Source: Microcaldota archaeon (lineage in GTDB: Archaea; Micrarchaeota; Micrarchaeia; Micrarchaeales; Micrarchaeaceae). Taken from it: a stretch of 64,000 nucleotides of DNA. The notes beneath the pieces were generated by a model, which searched no databases, had not been told where the DNA came from, and was given only the letters and a program-made list of their open reading frames with translations. Both the position numbers and the translations under genes were made by a program. Numbering within the stretch: the stretch's first letter is position 1; each line of letters starts with the position of its first letter. The DNA lies in contig JAJZBL010000003.1 of assembly GCA_021798935.1 (NCBI GenBank), forward strand, positions 62,001 to 126,000, read 5' to 3'. Of this stretch, positions 49,228 to 58,783 are shown in pieces.

Positions 49228-50481
49228 TTACTTTGGCTGCCTTTCTAAACTGCCTATCCCCACATAAGGAATTGTACCTGAAGGAGGTAGGTTCCTTGCT
49301 AATATATAAAGCATAGTTGCACTGCTCCCACTTGGATAAATGACAATATAGCCATTAGTGTAGTTGAAATAGTAATCACCTATTTCAGTAAAGTTTTTCC
49401 AGCCATCAGCGGCTGGATATATGTATGCTTCCTTTACAATATAATTATTAAATTCTGGTATACTCTCTATGTACCCAGACCCTGCTGATGAAAAAACAAG
49501 CCCATTATTTACACTATAGACTGCATTTGGTGTTGTTTCCCATTCTGCATTATTTAGTATAACCCCTTTGAAATTGCTGTAAAAATCAAATACCTTTCCT
49601 CCGTTGTCATATTCTCCATAAGATGGGCTAAGTTCTGGGGCCTCCCCAGAATAAATACCGCTATAATTTACAGTTTTTGGCAGGAATTCCATTTGCAATG
49701 GGATTGATTCTCCTTGATATAAAGGTATTGGCAATTTTACCCAAAAGGTAGCTTGTGAATAAGATGAGCTGCAGTTATCCTGGCACCAGCTATACAGCTC
49801 TTTCCCATGGTAATAGAATCGTATGTTTCCTAAATTTTGGGTTTCTGCAATCTTAAAACTTTCAGGGTCTATAGTCACATTAGCTTGATAATCTGCAGGT
49901 ATCTTTCCCCCAGTATTTGTTATCGAGATATTAACATAGTAAGGTATATATGAGTAGTTTAAATCTACTGCCTGTACTCTAAATGCACCATCGAAAGTAA
50001 AATTTGAAGGTTTGCTTAAACAGTTCACATTTGAAAGATTCTGTGGAGGCGCTGAACAATAATTGGATTTAAGGATAAAAAGCCCATTATATTGATTGCC
50101 GATTACAGGAGTAAAGTTAGTGAAATAAGCGTAGCAATATATTTTCTGCCCTCCTTCGCTTACATTAGGTGTGCAGAAACCATAATTGCTTGTATATGTG
50201 CCTACTTTAGCTGAAAAATTTGTTATAGTTACAGATCCCGGCTCAGTATCAGAAGCTATCAGTGTAAATACACTCCCAATTTTTGAAGAGTAATTTACTG
50301 AATACCCAGAGCTAAGGCAATCAAATCCATTATAGAAATCACATTGTGATGGAATTATAGATTTTGGCAATGATATATATGCAAAGAGCAGAGATATCAC
50401 AATACCTATTATCAGAATTACAAATCCATAAGTAGATAAAAACTCAATGGCACTTTGTGATTTCAGCTGCTTAGATAGCAT
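49228..50481 (-). CDS. Secreted protein with class III (pilin-like) signal peptide and DUF2341-like domain
   Basis: LKSQSAIEFLSTYGFVILIIGIVISLLFAY; then VNISITNTGGKIPADYQANVTID...NIRFYYHGKELYSWCQD. Confidence 0.8.
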   Translation of the reverse strand: MLSKQLKSQSAIEFLSTYGFVILIIGIVISLLFAYISLPKSIIPSQCDFYNGFDCLSSGYSVNYSSKIGSVFTLIASDTEPGSVTITNFSAKVGTYTSNYGFCTPNVSEGGQKIYCYAYFTNFTPVIGNQYNGLFILKSNYCSAPPQNLSNVNCLSKPSNFTFDGAFRVQAVDLNYSYIPYYVNISITNTGGKIPADYQANVTIDPESFKIAETQNLGNIRFYYHGKELYSWCQDNCSSSYSQATFWVKLPIPLYQGESIPLQMEFLPKTVNYSGIYSGEAPELSPSYGEYDNGGKVFDFYSNFKGVILNNAEWETTPNAVYSVNNGLVFSSAGSGYIESIPEFNNYIVKEAYIYPAADGWKNFTEIGDYYFNYTNGYIVIYPSGSSATMLYILARNLPPSGTIPYVGIGSLERQPK

Positions 50482-50541
50482 ATTTTAATATTGATGTGCA
50501 ATTATATAAATGTTGATATAAAACCAAGATGGTAGATAATT

Positions 50542-51342
50542 TTGAATCCTGTACACATTAAAAAATCATTAGGCCAGAATTTCCTTAATAATAGAAATAT
50601 AGCAGCCATTGAATCAGAATATGGAATAGGAAGAAATGTGATAGAGATCGGCCCAGGTAGGGGAGTATTGACAGAGGAGCTTTGCAAAAGGGCAAGATCA
50701 GTGCTTGCTGTAGAGAAGGATTCATCGTTATATGAAGAATTGTTAAGTTCTTTTGGAAATAAGCCTAATCTTACCATTTTGAATGGAGATTTCTTTGAAC
50801 TTGATATAGATGCAAGCAAATATGAAATTGTTATATCTAATATACCTTACAATTTATCAAGTAAAACGTTGAAGTGGCTTGCGGACAAACATAAGGAAGC
50901 TTTATTGTGTGTACAAAAGGAATTTGCAGATAGGCTAACTGCAAAGCAAGGAGAAAAGAATTATTCAAAGTTAAGTGTGTTTGCACAATTAAATTTTTCA
51001 ATATATAAAATAATGAAGGTTAAAAGAGGATCTTTTTACCCTGTTCCAAAGGTTGATTCGGAGATAATTTATCTGAAGCCTATAAAAAATAGTGTTTCGG
51101 CAGCTGAATATAGGATATTAGACCTTATAATGGAGCACAAGAAAAAGATCCTTAAGAATGCTATCTTAGATTCTCAGAAAAACTTGGGATTGACTCAAGA
51201 AAAGGTTTCACAGATTATAGAAATTTTGAATAAGGATAAGAATTTTAAGAGCATAGATTTTTCAAAAACCAAGGTATTTAAGATAACTCCTGAAGCATTG
51301 ATTAAAATCTCTCACTATATCAATCAATATTTAACAACGTGA
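50542..51342 (+). CDS. rsmA: rRNA adenine dimethyltransferase KsgA/Dim1 (TTG start)
   Basis: KKSLGQNFLNNRNIAAI, VIEIGPGRGVLTEEL, VISNIPYNLSSKTLKWL. Confidence 0.95.
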   Translation: MNPVHIKKSLGQNFLNNRNIAAIESEYGIGRNVIEIGPGRGVLTEELCKRARSVLAVEKDSSLYEELLSSFGNKPNLTILNGDFFELDIDASKYEIVISNIPYNLSSKTLKWLADKHKEALLCVQKEFADRLTAKQGEKNYSKLSVFAQLNFSIYKIMKVKRGSFYPVPKVDSEIIYLKPIKNSVSAAEYRILDLIMEHKKKILKNAILDSQKNLGLTQEKVSQIIEILNKDKNFKSIDFSKTKVFKITPEALIKISHYINQYLTT

Positions 51343-51503
51343 GCGGGAAACTTTATGTTGCCATTATTTAGTGAGAAACTACAAATAGGTAATCCCTTAT
51401 ACTCAGTATAGTTAATAGAAACTGAATATTTAAGCAATATGTGATTTGTATAGCAAGTTTTTTAAAATTTTGGAAAAAAAGCATATAATAAAGGGGGTTT
51501 TAA

Positions 51504-52976
51504 TTGTCAACCTTGGAGAATAATAATGACGTTACAGGATCTGGGGTGTCAAGCTCAATAAAGTCCGAAATAAAATCTCTTTTAAAATTTTTTTACATAA
51601 ATGAAGTTCCTTCTTATGGAAATAATTTTTTCTTTACAATAGGTGTTTACTTATTAGAACTTTTTGGTATTCTTGCAATTACTGGGATAATAATGCTTAT
51701 ATTTGGCCCTTACTGGTGGGATCTTACTACCATAGGTACATTCATTAGAAGCATACATCTCTGGGCTGCAGAGGCATTTGTTACACTTATGTTCTTACAT
51801 TTCTTTGTGCAGCTTTCGACTTCTGCTTACAAGCAAAAAAAACTTGTATGGATGATAGGCGTAGTTCTACTACTTCTAGTTTTATTGGAATATGCCTTTG
51901 GCATAGGATTGGAAGGCGGTTTCGTATCACAGTGGAATGACAAGGCAGGCGCAGATTTATGGAATGGGTTGGGTTTTGGTTATTGGATAAATCCGCTGAA
52001 CAATGGAGCACTGCTTGGATGGCATGTTGCAATAGTGCCTATATTGCTGATATTCCTTATCTTTACCCATTTTATGCTTGTTAAAAATAAAGGATTGAAT
52101 AAACCATATAGAAAGGAGATTCCTTATACAATGGTTCCGGCTGATCACAGGTCAATGTACAAGCGCATGGTTTACATATTGGTAATTGTACTTGCCTTCT
52201 CAATACTCCTACGCGCCCCTTATATACCACCTTTGACTATACAAAGTGTCGCACAATCAAACCCAAATGTAATGGCAGTAACTTTACTAAGTGAGCTGAA
52301 TCAAAGTTCGCACACTGCAACGTATCTTGATACTATAGATCCATACACATTCAATACTTCATATGTATATGTGGTGTCTCCATACAGCATTTATGTAAAT
52401 TCTTCATACAATGCCAAAAATTACATTGCCGAATATCTATCTGAGAGCCCAAATGAACGCAACATAAGTTTTGCTGAGGCTAATTCATTCTTTAGCAAAA
52501 ATTGGTCGATGCAGGATGCTTCAAAATCTTCTAATCCCTTAATCGTTTCCATAGCAGAATTGGTTAAAATGGCACAGGCAGGTACTTATCAGGAGATACT
52601 TCAGAGTGAAGAGACAAGTGGACTAAATTATACTTATGTAGTAAGATTTCTATCTGATACTCGTGAGCTTCAGAGTACTGCAAGCAGCTATGGCTTAAGA
52701 ACTCAGCAGTGGGGCATGCTGAAGGCAGGTGGAATGTGGTGGCAAGTAGGAAGCTATTGGATGGCGCCTTACAATTATATGGAGATAATCACATCAGGAT
52801 TGCCATGGTGGAACGACTTGGAGAATGGTATTGTTGCAACCGTAGCTCTGCTGTTGCTTTTGCTACTTCCATATTTGCCATACTTAAGAGATATACCAGA
52901 TAAGCTAAAACTTTACAAGATATTTTGGAATAAATATACAATTCCTGAGATGAAGAAGATCAAAAGAAAGAAGTGA
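51504..52976 (+). CDS. Cytochrome b/b6-type protein with large soluble insertion (TTG start after GGGGG)
   Basis: Two pairs of haem-spaced His: HLWAAEAFVTLMFLH and HVAIVPILLIFLIFTH. Confidence 0.88.
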   Translation: MSTLENNNDVTGSGVSSSIKSEIKSLLKFFYINEVPSYGNNFFFTIGVYLLELFGILAITGIIMLIFGPYWWDLTTIGTFIRSIHLWAAEAFVTLMFLHFFVQLSTSAYKQKKLVWMIGVVLLLLVLLEYAFGIGLEGGFVSQWNDKAGADLWNGLGFGYWINPLNNGALLGWHVAIVPILLIFLIFTHFMLVKNKGLNKPYRKEIPYTMVPADHRSMYKRMVYILVIVLAFSILLRAPYIPPLTIQSVAQSNPNVMAVTLLSELNQSSHTATYLDTIDPYTFNTSYVYVVSPYSIYVNSSYNAKNYIAEYLSESPNERNISFAEANSFFSKNWSMQDASKSSNPLIVSIAELVKMAQAGTYQEILQSEETSGLNYTYVVRFLSDTRELQSTASSYGLRTQQWGMLKAGGMWWQVGSYWMAPYNYMEIITSGLPWWNDLENGIVATVALLLLLLLPYLPYLRDIPDKLKLYKIFWNKYTIPEMKKIKRKK

Positions 52977-53036
52977 ATATTTTTCAAAAGTTATTCACCT
53001 GCAATTATAAAGGAATACTTTTTGTAAAAAATAAAG

Positions 53037-53123
53037 TGCCGCTGGCAGGATTTGAACCTGCGACGTTCCGGTATCTGAATTGAATTACTTCAGCCGGACG
53101 CTCTCCCACTGAGCTACAGCAGC
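53037..53123 (-). tRNA. tRNA-Phe (GAA) with 15-nt intron at 37/38 (sense intron TAATTCAATTCAGAT, 53073-53087)
   Basis: Acceptor GCTGCTG/CAGCGGC, D arm GCTC-AGTGGGA-GAGC, anticodon stem TCCGG/CCGGA around a 22-nt loop; removing 15 nt gives CTGAAGA; T arm GCAGG-TTCAAAT-CCTGC. Confidence 0.93.
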
Positions 53124-53285
53124 AAATTTACAGCAACTTTGAATCGGCTATTGCTTCAATAAGTGATTAAGAATTGATGTGCAAAAAAAGTATATATACC
53201 TTTGTATCTTTCTCTTACTGATATAGAACTTATTTTGCCTCTTTTGGCATTACTAATATAAATTATAATTTGCAATTATAGGTAT

Positions 53286-54845
53286 ATGGAAAATGACTTT
53301 TCGTTTGTAGGCCCTTGCTCTAATCTTGTAAAATCAAATGGCCTTGAAGCTAGAGCTTACCAAATAAACATAATCAGGAGCATAATCGATAATGGCAATA
53401 CCTTGGTTGTGCTTCCTACAGGCCTTGGGAAAACCCTAATCGCAGTATTCTCGATCGCATGTGCTCTATACAATGGTAAGAAAGCATTGATGCTTGCACC
53501 AACGAAGCCTTTAAGCGAACAACATTTTAACTCCCTGCGCTCATTGCTCAATATAAATGATGGTGACATACTTCTTTTAACTGGAAAATTGCCCATTGCA
53601 AAAAGGAAGGCATTAGAAGAGAAAGCAAGGATCATAATAGCCACTCCACAGACAGTCGCAAATGACTTGAAATCCTCAAATTTTGAAATCAGCCAATTTG
53701 GAATTGCAATATTTGATGAGGTGCATAGAGCGGTTGGCAGGTATGCATATACTTACGTAGCTGACAAATGCAAGGAAAACAATATCAAAATGGTAGGGCT
53801 GACTGCATCCCCTGGAAATAGCAGAGACAAAGTCATGCAGCTAATTGATACCCTTGGAATAGACAATATAGAAGTGAGAACACCGGAAGACCCTGATGTA
53901 GCACCTTATGTCAAAGAGAAAAATGTATCCAAGATAGATGTTGAGAAAGGGGAAACAGTTGAAAGAATTTCCTTGCTCCTTAAGGGACTAATTGAAGAAC
54001 ACCTATATGCATTATTCCATATAGGCTTATGCCCTTTCAGGAAACTTGAATCGATTTCAAAAATGAGGATACTTGATATTGGTAAAAGCATAGACCAGCT
54101 CAAGAGCAGCAATTACAAATTTATAGCAATATTCCATTACATCTATGTACTGGACCTGCTGCATGCATATGACTTGGTAACTACCGAAGGCATTCAGCCT
54201 TTTGTGTCATATATAGATTCAATAAAGAACAAAGAGAAAAAGAGTAGAAGCGTGCAGAGCATGCTTAAAAACAAAGTATTTTTAAAGGCAATGGATATTG
54301 CAGAGAATGCACTTAAAAATGGAGAGGAGCACCCTAAGATGAAGGCGCTTGTAAAGCTTATAACTGATAAACACATCGATAACAAAATAATTATATTTGC
54401 ACAATATCGCTATACGATATCGAAGATTGTTGAGATCTTGGGCAATGCTGGCTTGAAAGCAAAGGCATTTGTAGGGAAAAAGGACGGAGTTACCCAGGAC
54501 CAACAGATGCAGGTTATAAAGGACTTCAGGGATGGAAAGTTCAATATACTTGTTGCTACATCAATTGGAGAGGAGGGCCTTGATATACCTAGTGTGGATA
54601 CCGTAATTTTTTATGAACCAATAACAAGTTCTATAAGAAGTATACAGAGGAAAGGCAGAACCGGCAGATTTAATGTAGGCAACATATATGTGCTTATAGC
54701 CAAAGGCACAAAGGATGAAACTTATTTTATGGTCTCCAGTTTTAGGGAGAAAAAAATGTATGATATGATACTTAGGATAAAACACAGCTTGGAGAAGATG
54801 CCAAAGCCTACCACATCAAAGGCAGGTCAAAAGCGGCTTTTCTGA
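53286..54845 (+). CDS. Hef/FANCM-like DEAD/DEAH helicase, no C-terminal nuclease domain
   Basis: EARAYQINIIRSIIDNGNTLVVLPTGLGKTLIA, IFDEVHRAVGRYAY, GLTASPGNSRDKV, ATSIGEEGLDIPSVDTVIFYEP, RKGRTGR. Confidence 0.92.
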   Translation: MENDFSFVGPCSNLVKSNGLEARAYQINIIRSIIDNGNTLVVLPTGLGKTLIAVFSIACALYNGKKALMLAPTKPLSEQHFNSLRSLLNINDGDILLLTGKLPIAKRKALEEKARIIIATPQTVANDLKSSNFEISQFGIAIFDEVHRAVGRYAYTYVADKCKENNIKMVGLTASPGNSRDKVMQLIDTLGIDNIEVRTPEDPDVAPYVKEKNVSKIDVEKGETVERISLLLKGLIEEHLYALFHIGLCPFRKLESISKMRILDIGKSIDQLKSSNYKFIAIFHYIYVLDLLHAYDLVTTEGIQPFVSYIDSIKNKEKKSRSVQSMLKNKVFLKAMDIAENALKNGEEHPKMKALVKLITDKHIDNKIIIFAQYRYTISKIVEILGNAGLKAKAFVGKKDGVTQDQQMQVIKDFRDGKFNILVATSIGEEGLDIPSVDTVIFYEPITSSIRSIQRKGRTGRFNVGNIYVLIAKGTKDETYFMVSSFREKKMYDMILRIKHSLEKMPKPTTSKAGQKRLF

Positions 54846-54961
54846 TTTTTTAACTACAAGAGGCTTTGGATATATTACTTGACTTACTATAAATTTAGTG
54901 AGTAAAGAATAAATTTATAAATTTGGCTGCTTAATTACTTATTGGCTTTCGGAGTGATCAT

Positions 54962-55345
54962 TTGCACAGATATATAAAAGGAGCTAGAAGTGAGAGAGAA
55001 TTGATAAATTTCTTCTACAAACTTAATTACTCTGTGATACGATCTGCAGGAAGTGGCGTTAACTCATTGAGCCCCGATATAATTGTTATAAAGAACAAAA
55101 AGGGGTTTGCATTCGAATGCAAAGCCTGGGACCGGTCAAGCCTGTCTATAGATAAGGACAGGTACAAAAGTCTTAAGGATTGGGAAAACAATACTGGTAT
55201 GAATACGTTCATCGCTTGGAGAATGAACATTAAAGGCTGGTACTTCATAAAACCTGAAGAGATGAACGAAACAGATAAGCATTACACAATAACCATGACA
55301 AATGCTCTGAAGATAGGAAGAAATTTAAACTCTATAATAATATGA
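54962..55345 (+). CDS. hjc: Holliday junction resolvase (TTG start)
   Basis: KGARSERELINFFYKLNYSVIRSAGSGVNSLSPDIIVIKNKKGFAFECKAWDRSSL. Confidence 0.93.
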   Translation: MHRYIKGARSERELINFFYKLNYSVIRSAGSGVNSLSPDIIVIKNKKGFAFECKAWDRSSLSIDKDRYKSLKDWENNTGMNTFIAWRMNIKGWYFIKPEEMNETDKHYTITMTNALKIGRNLNSIII

Positions 55346-55354
55346 ATTTTGTTC

Positions 55355-55426
55355 GCCTCAGTAGCTCAGTAGTAGAGCGTCTGCATGGTAAGCAGAAGGT
55401 CGCGGGTGCGATCCCCGTCTGAGGCT
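55355..55426 (+). tRNA. tRNA-Thr (GGT), intronless, with atypical elbow nucleotides
   Basis: GCCTCAG/CTGAGGC, D arm GCTC-AGTAGTA-GAGC, anticodon arm TCTGC-ATGGTAA-GCAGA, T arm GCGGG-TGCGATC-CCCGT, U73. Confidence 0.95.
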
Positions 55427-55488
55427 ATTGGTTTGCAATCGATTGTATATGCAAAGTTTCCTTGTAAGAATTTGCCTTTTCAGAAGCG

Positions 55489-56664
55489 TTACTTCTTCTT
55501 ATCTTTTATAAATATCTTATAGAATATTCCACTTGCACCTTGGAATAGCCCTCCTATTATTAGAGGTATAGGAAAGGATATAGCCATCAGGTACCCACTT
55601 AATCCGGAGCTTAATCTAGCTAACCCACTTGATACACTGTTGAAGCTAGTTGCCGAACCATAATCCTCTCTGTTTATCCCACGTACATTAAGTGCAGACC
55701 TATTTGGGCTTCCAAAACCTGCAAATATTGATCTTAATATGTATATCAATCCAGCTATCATTACAGTAGGAGATAGAGCCATAGCTATAAGTAAAATGCC
55801 ACTTGCTGTCCTAGTAATTGAAGATACATTGAGCACATTGAAACGCCCAAAGGATTTCGATGCTAGATAAGAGCCTAATGCAGTTGTAATGTATGAAACG
55901 CCAAATATTATACCTACTGTTGTAGCACCTGTATTATACATTAATTCTATCCATAAGGGAAGAAGAGGTAATGAAATTCCTACACCTATCCCTGAAACTA
56001 TGTTAATTATCATTATTTTAGATATATATCTGAAGCTCTCTTTCTTCATAATTTTTGATGTTTTCCTAGGTCTCTTGCTCTCTTTTACGAATATTATGCT
56101 TATGAAGGATATTAAAAGTAGTATATCGGCAAACAGGAAAAGATATCTGTAAGCCATCAACGTTCCGACGTAAATAGATATGAATGATTCCGAAGCGAGC
56201 ATAAGCGATCCAAAGATGGAAAAAAGGGAAGTTAACACAGTAAGTATACCAAGTTTCTTTACCCTAATCGATTCGTTTTCGTAGTTGCTTGCTACTAATG
56301 CTGTCAAGCCCGGTGAAAATAAACCTCTCATACCTCCAGCTCCTCCGCTTATCCCCGTAATTATCATAGCCAGTATTATGATATCTAAGCTGCTTGAGTA
56401 GAATAAAAGGAATGCTCCTATGACTGGAAGTATCTCTGCCATAAGCAAGCTGTATTTATAGCCATACCTATCTCCAAACATTCCAAGTGCCAAGGTTTCA
56501 ATAACCATTACAAGCATCATCGCTGCGATTATTATTCCTATAGTTACAAGCTTTAAGTGAAGAACTTTTAAGTATAAAGGAAAGGCGAGAACCAAAAATA
56601 TTATTCCAGCGCTCCTACTGGCTCTAGAGTACTGAAGAAACTTAAATGAATCATCTACATTCAC
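55489..56664 (-). CDS. Major facilitator superfamily transporter
   Basis: ~12 TM segments; GMFGDRYGYKYSLLMAEI motif A-like. Confidence 0.88.
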   Translation of the reverse strand: MNVDDSFKFLQYSRASRSAGIIFLVLAFPLYLKVLHLKLVTIGIIIAAMMLVMVIETLALGMFGDRYGYKYSLLMAEILPVIGAFLLFYSSSLDIIILAMIITGISGGAGGMRGLFSPGLTALVASNYENESIRVKKLGILTVLTSLFSIFGSLMLASESFISIYVGTLMAYRYLFLFADILLLISFISIIFVKESKRPRKTSKIMKKESFRYISKIMIINIVSGIGVGISLPLLPLWIELMYNTGATTVGIIFGVSYITTALGSYLASKSFGRFNVLNVSSITRTASGILLIAMALSPTVMIAGLIYILRSIFAGFGSPNRSALNVRGINREDYGSATSFNSVSSGLARLSSGLSGYLMAISFPIPLIIGGLFQGASGIFYKIFIKDKKK

Positions 56665-56815
56665 AGAAATCCCTACTCCTTTTGGGTCTTTAAATATTTT
56701 TCATATTACCTTTATTAATACAGCTGCTTTTAATGAATAAATTTTACATTGAATAAATTTTAGTAAATTAAAGAATAATTTAAATAGATTGAATTTCATA
56801 ACATAATAGATTGCA

Positions 56816-57547
56816 ATGAGAGATAGAGTTAAAACAGGTATAAAAAATTTTGATGCTATAATAGCAGGTGGTATACCAAGGGGCAATCAAGTTGCATTGG
56901 CAGGAGGACCAGGAGCAGGTAAGACTCTTTTTTCATTTGAGTATCTTTACAATAATGCAAAAGAAGGAAATGTAAGCTTGATGTTTTCATTAGAAGAAAC
57001 CTCAGATATGATAATTGAAAATGCAAAGGCAGCTTTTCCTGATTTCAATGATATAGATGATTTGATAAGTCAGAACAAACTGGTTATTTATGGATCGGAA
57101 AAAACCGGCCAGTACGTACAGAGGGATACAGATGGAGGGAGTTATTCGTTCAATGAGCTAGTATCAGGTATAGGTTCTCTTGTAAGCTCATATAATGCTA
57201 GCAATCTGGTGATTGACTCAATAACTGTAATCAAGCTTATGATAAAAGACAAATTATCTTATAGGCAACTGACGATGGACCTTATCAATAATCTGCGCTC
57301 ACAAAATGTAACATCTTTGATGACTATTGAATTGGACACTGCTACAAAAGAGGAGATACAATTTAAATCTGAATTCTTCATGTATGATGGCATAATTTCA
57401 CTTTATTTAGAAGGAGAAGGCAACAATAGAGTTCCTATATTGGAGGTTATTAAGATGAGAGGGAGCGACCACAGTTTCAGCACATACCCTTATGAAATAA
57501 AAAGCAATGGTATAAAGGTTTTATCATTACCACAGATGAATGATTGA
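56816..57547 (+). CDS. KaiC-like RecA-superfamily ATPase (paralog 1)
   Basis: RVKTGIKNFDAIIAGGIPRGNQVALAGGPGAGKTLFSFEYLYNNA; FSLEET; LVIDSIT. Confidence 0.92.
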   Translation: MRDRVKTGIKNFDAIIAGGIPRGNQVALAGGPGAGKTLFSFEYLYNNAKEGNVSLMFSLEETSDMIIENAKAAFPDFNDIDDLISQNKLVIYGSEKTGQYVQRDTDGGSYSFNELVSGIGSLVSSYNASNLVIDSITVIKLMIKDKLSYRQLTMDLINNLRSQNVTSLMTIELDTATKEEIQFKSEFFMYDGIISLYLEGEGNNRVPILEVIKMRGSDHSFSTYPYEIKSNGIKVLSLPQMND

Positions 57548-57561
57548 TAATTGGTGTGAAT

Positions 57562-58281
57562 ATGGATAGCGGGGTAATAAATAGGATAAAAACTGGCGTT
57601 AAAGGGCTGGATAGTATGGTTGGCGGAGGACTTCCCGAAGGATCGCAGATCTTATTCTTGGGATCTCCAGGGGCTGGAAAAACCCTTCTTTCGCTTGAAA
57701 TACTGTACCATAATGCGAGGCTTGAAGTCCCATCTACCTTCATAACTAGCGAAGAAAGAAAGGATGCCTTGATTAATAATATCAAAAATGCTTTCTACTC
57801 TTTTGATGATTATGAAGATTACATAAATAGCAAAATGATACAGATAAACCACAAAGCCTTGATAGAAGGATTCAAAAGCAGAGAGAACTTCGAAAAATTC
57901 ATAAGCGATTGCATATCGGATATTCAGGCTAACAAATCAAAGATCGCAGTCTTCGATTCTATAAGCAGCTTAAGGCCTATTATGGAGGATGATAGGACTT
58001 TTACAAGGTCAATAACCTATATGACAGAGGCACTTAGGGACATTGGGGTAACCTCAATATTAACGTATGAAATTAATCAGAGTATAAGCAACAGAGATCC
58101 ACTGAGCATCGGACTTTATAGCACATCTATGTTTGATGGGATAATAGTGCTAAGTATGAATCGCAATGAAGGTGCTACACAATATGCTATAGAAGTAACA
58201 AAGCTCAGAAATTCATCGCATAAATTATCAAGCTTGCCTTACCAGATAACAGATTCAGGCTTTGATGTATTATCAGATTGA
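57562..58281 (+). CDS. KaiC-like RecA-superfamily ATPase (paralog 2), start revised to MDSGVINR after GGTG
   Basis: RIKTGVKGLDSMVGGGLPEGSQILFLGSPGAGKTLLSLEIL; ITSEER; AVFDSIS. Confidence 0.93.
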   Translation: MDSGVINRIKTGVKGLDSMVGGGLPEGSQILFLGSPGAGKTLLSLEILYHNARLEVPSTFITSEERKDALINNIKNAFYSFDDYEDYINSKMIQINHKALIEGFKSRENFEKFISDCISDIQANKSKIAVFDSISSLRPIMEDDRTFTRSITYMTEALRDIGVTSILTYEINQSISNRDPLSIGLYSTSMFDGIIVLSMNRNEGATQYAIEVTKLRNSSHKLSSLPYQITDSGFDVLSD

Positions 58282-58772
58282 TGATTTTCATGGAAGAGGG
58301 AAAAAGTTTAACACAGATACTAAATGACGACATAGATTTTATTAAGAATTTGATTTCATTCTTATTAAGCACGCAGGTCAAAAGAGGATTATCAGAGATT
58401 AACAATTTCGTACCTGCAAACCTTGCAGGTAATGTACTTCCTTACTTCGTAGCTGCTGGAATTCTTGATATAACTGGAAAAGATATAAACAAAAACAATA
58501 TAGAACGTCTTTTCAATGCTGCAGGAATTACTGTAAATAGGGATATTCTAAATGGTATCGCAGGCATAAAGTTCAGGAACCATCTCGTATATGTAGTATC
58601 AATATTATTCATATTGACAAGCGGGCAAGAGGTCACAATGAATAAAATAATAAATATGGCTATAGCATTTGATATTGATCCCGATATTGCACTTGCCAGA
58701 GAATCTGTAGATATATTTAACCAAGTAGGAAAACAGTATGGATTCCCTACGATAAAACTCGATACTGCTTGA
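58278..58772 (+). CDS. Small helical protein resembling a tandem of P1/L12-type N-terminal domains
   Basis: YFVAAGILDITGKDINKNNIERLFNAAGITVNRDILNGIAGI and YVVSILFILTSGQEVTMNKIINMAIAFDIDPDIA; coupled to kaiC paralog 2. Confidence 0.65.
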   Translation: MMIFMEEGKSLTQILNDDIDFIKNLISFLLSTQVKRGLSEINNFVPANLAGNVLPYFVAAGILDITGKDINKNNIERLFNAAGITVNRDILNGIAGIKFRNHLVYVVSILFILTSGQEVTMNKIINMAIAFDIDPDIALARESVDIFNQVGKQYGFPTIKLDTA

Positions 58773-58783
58773 TTTTGTATATT

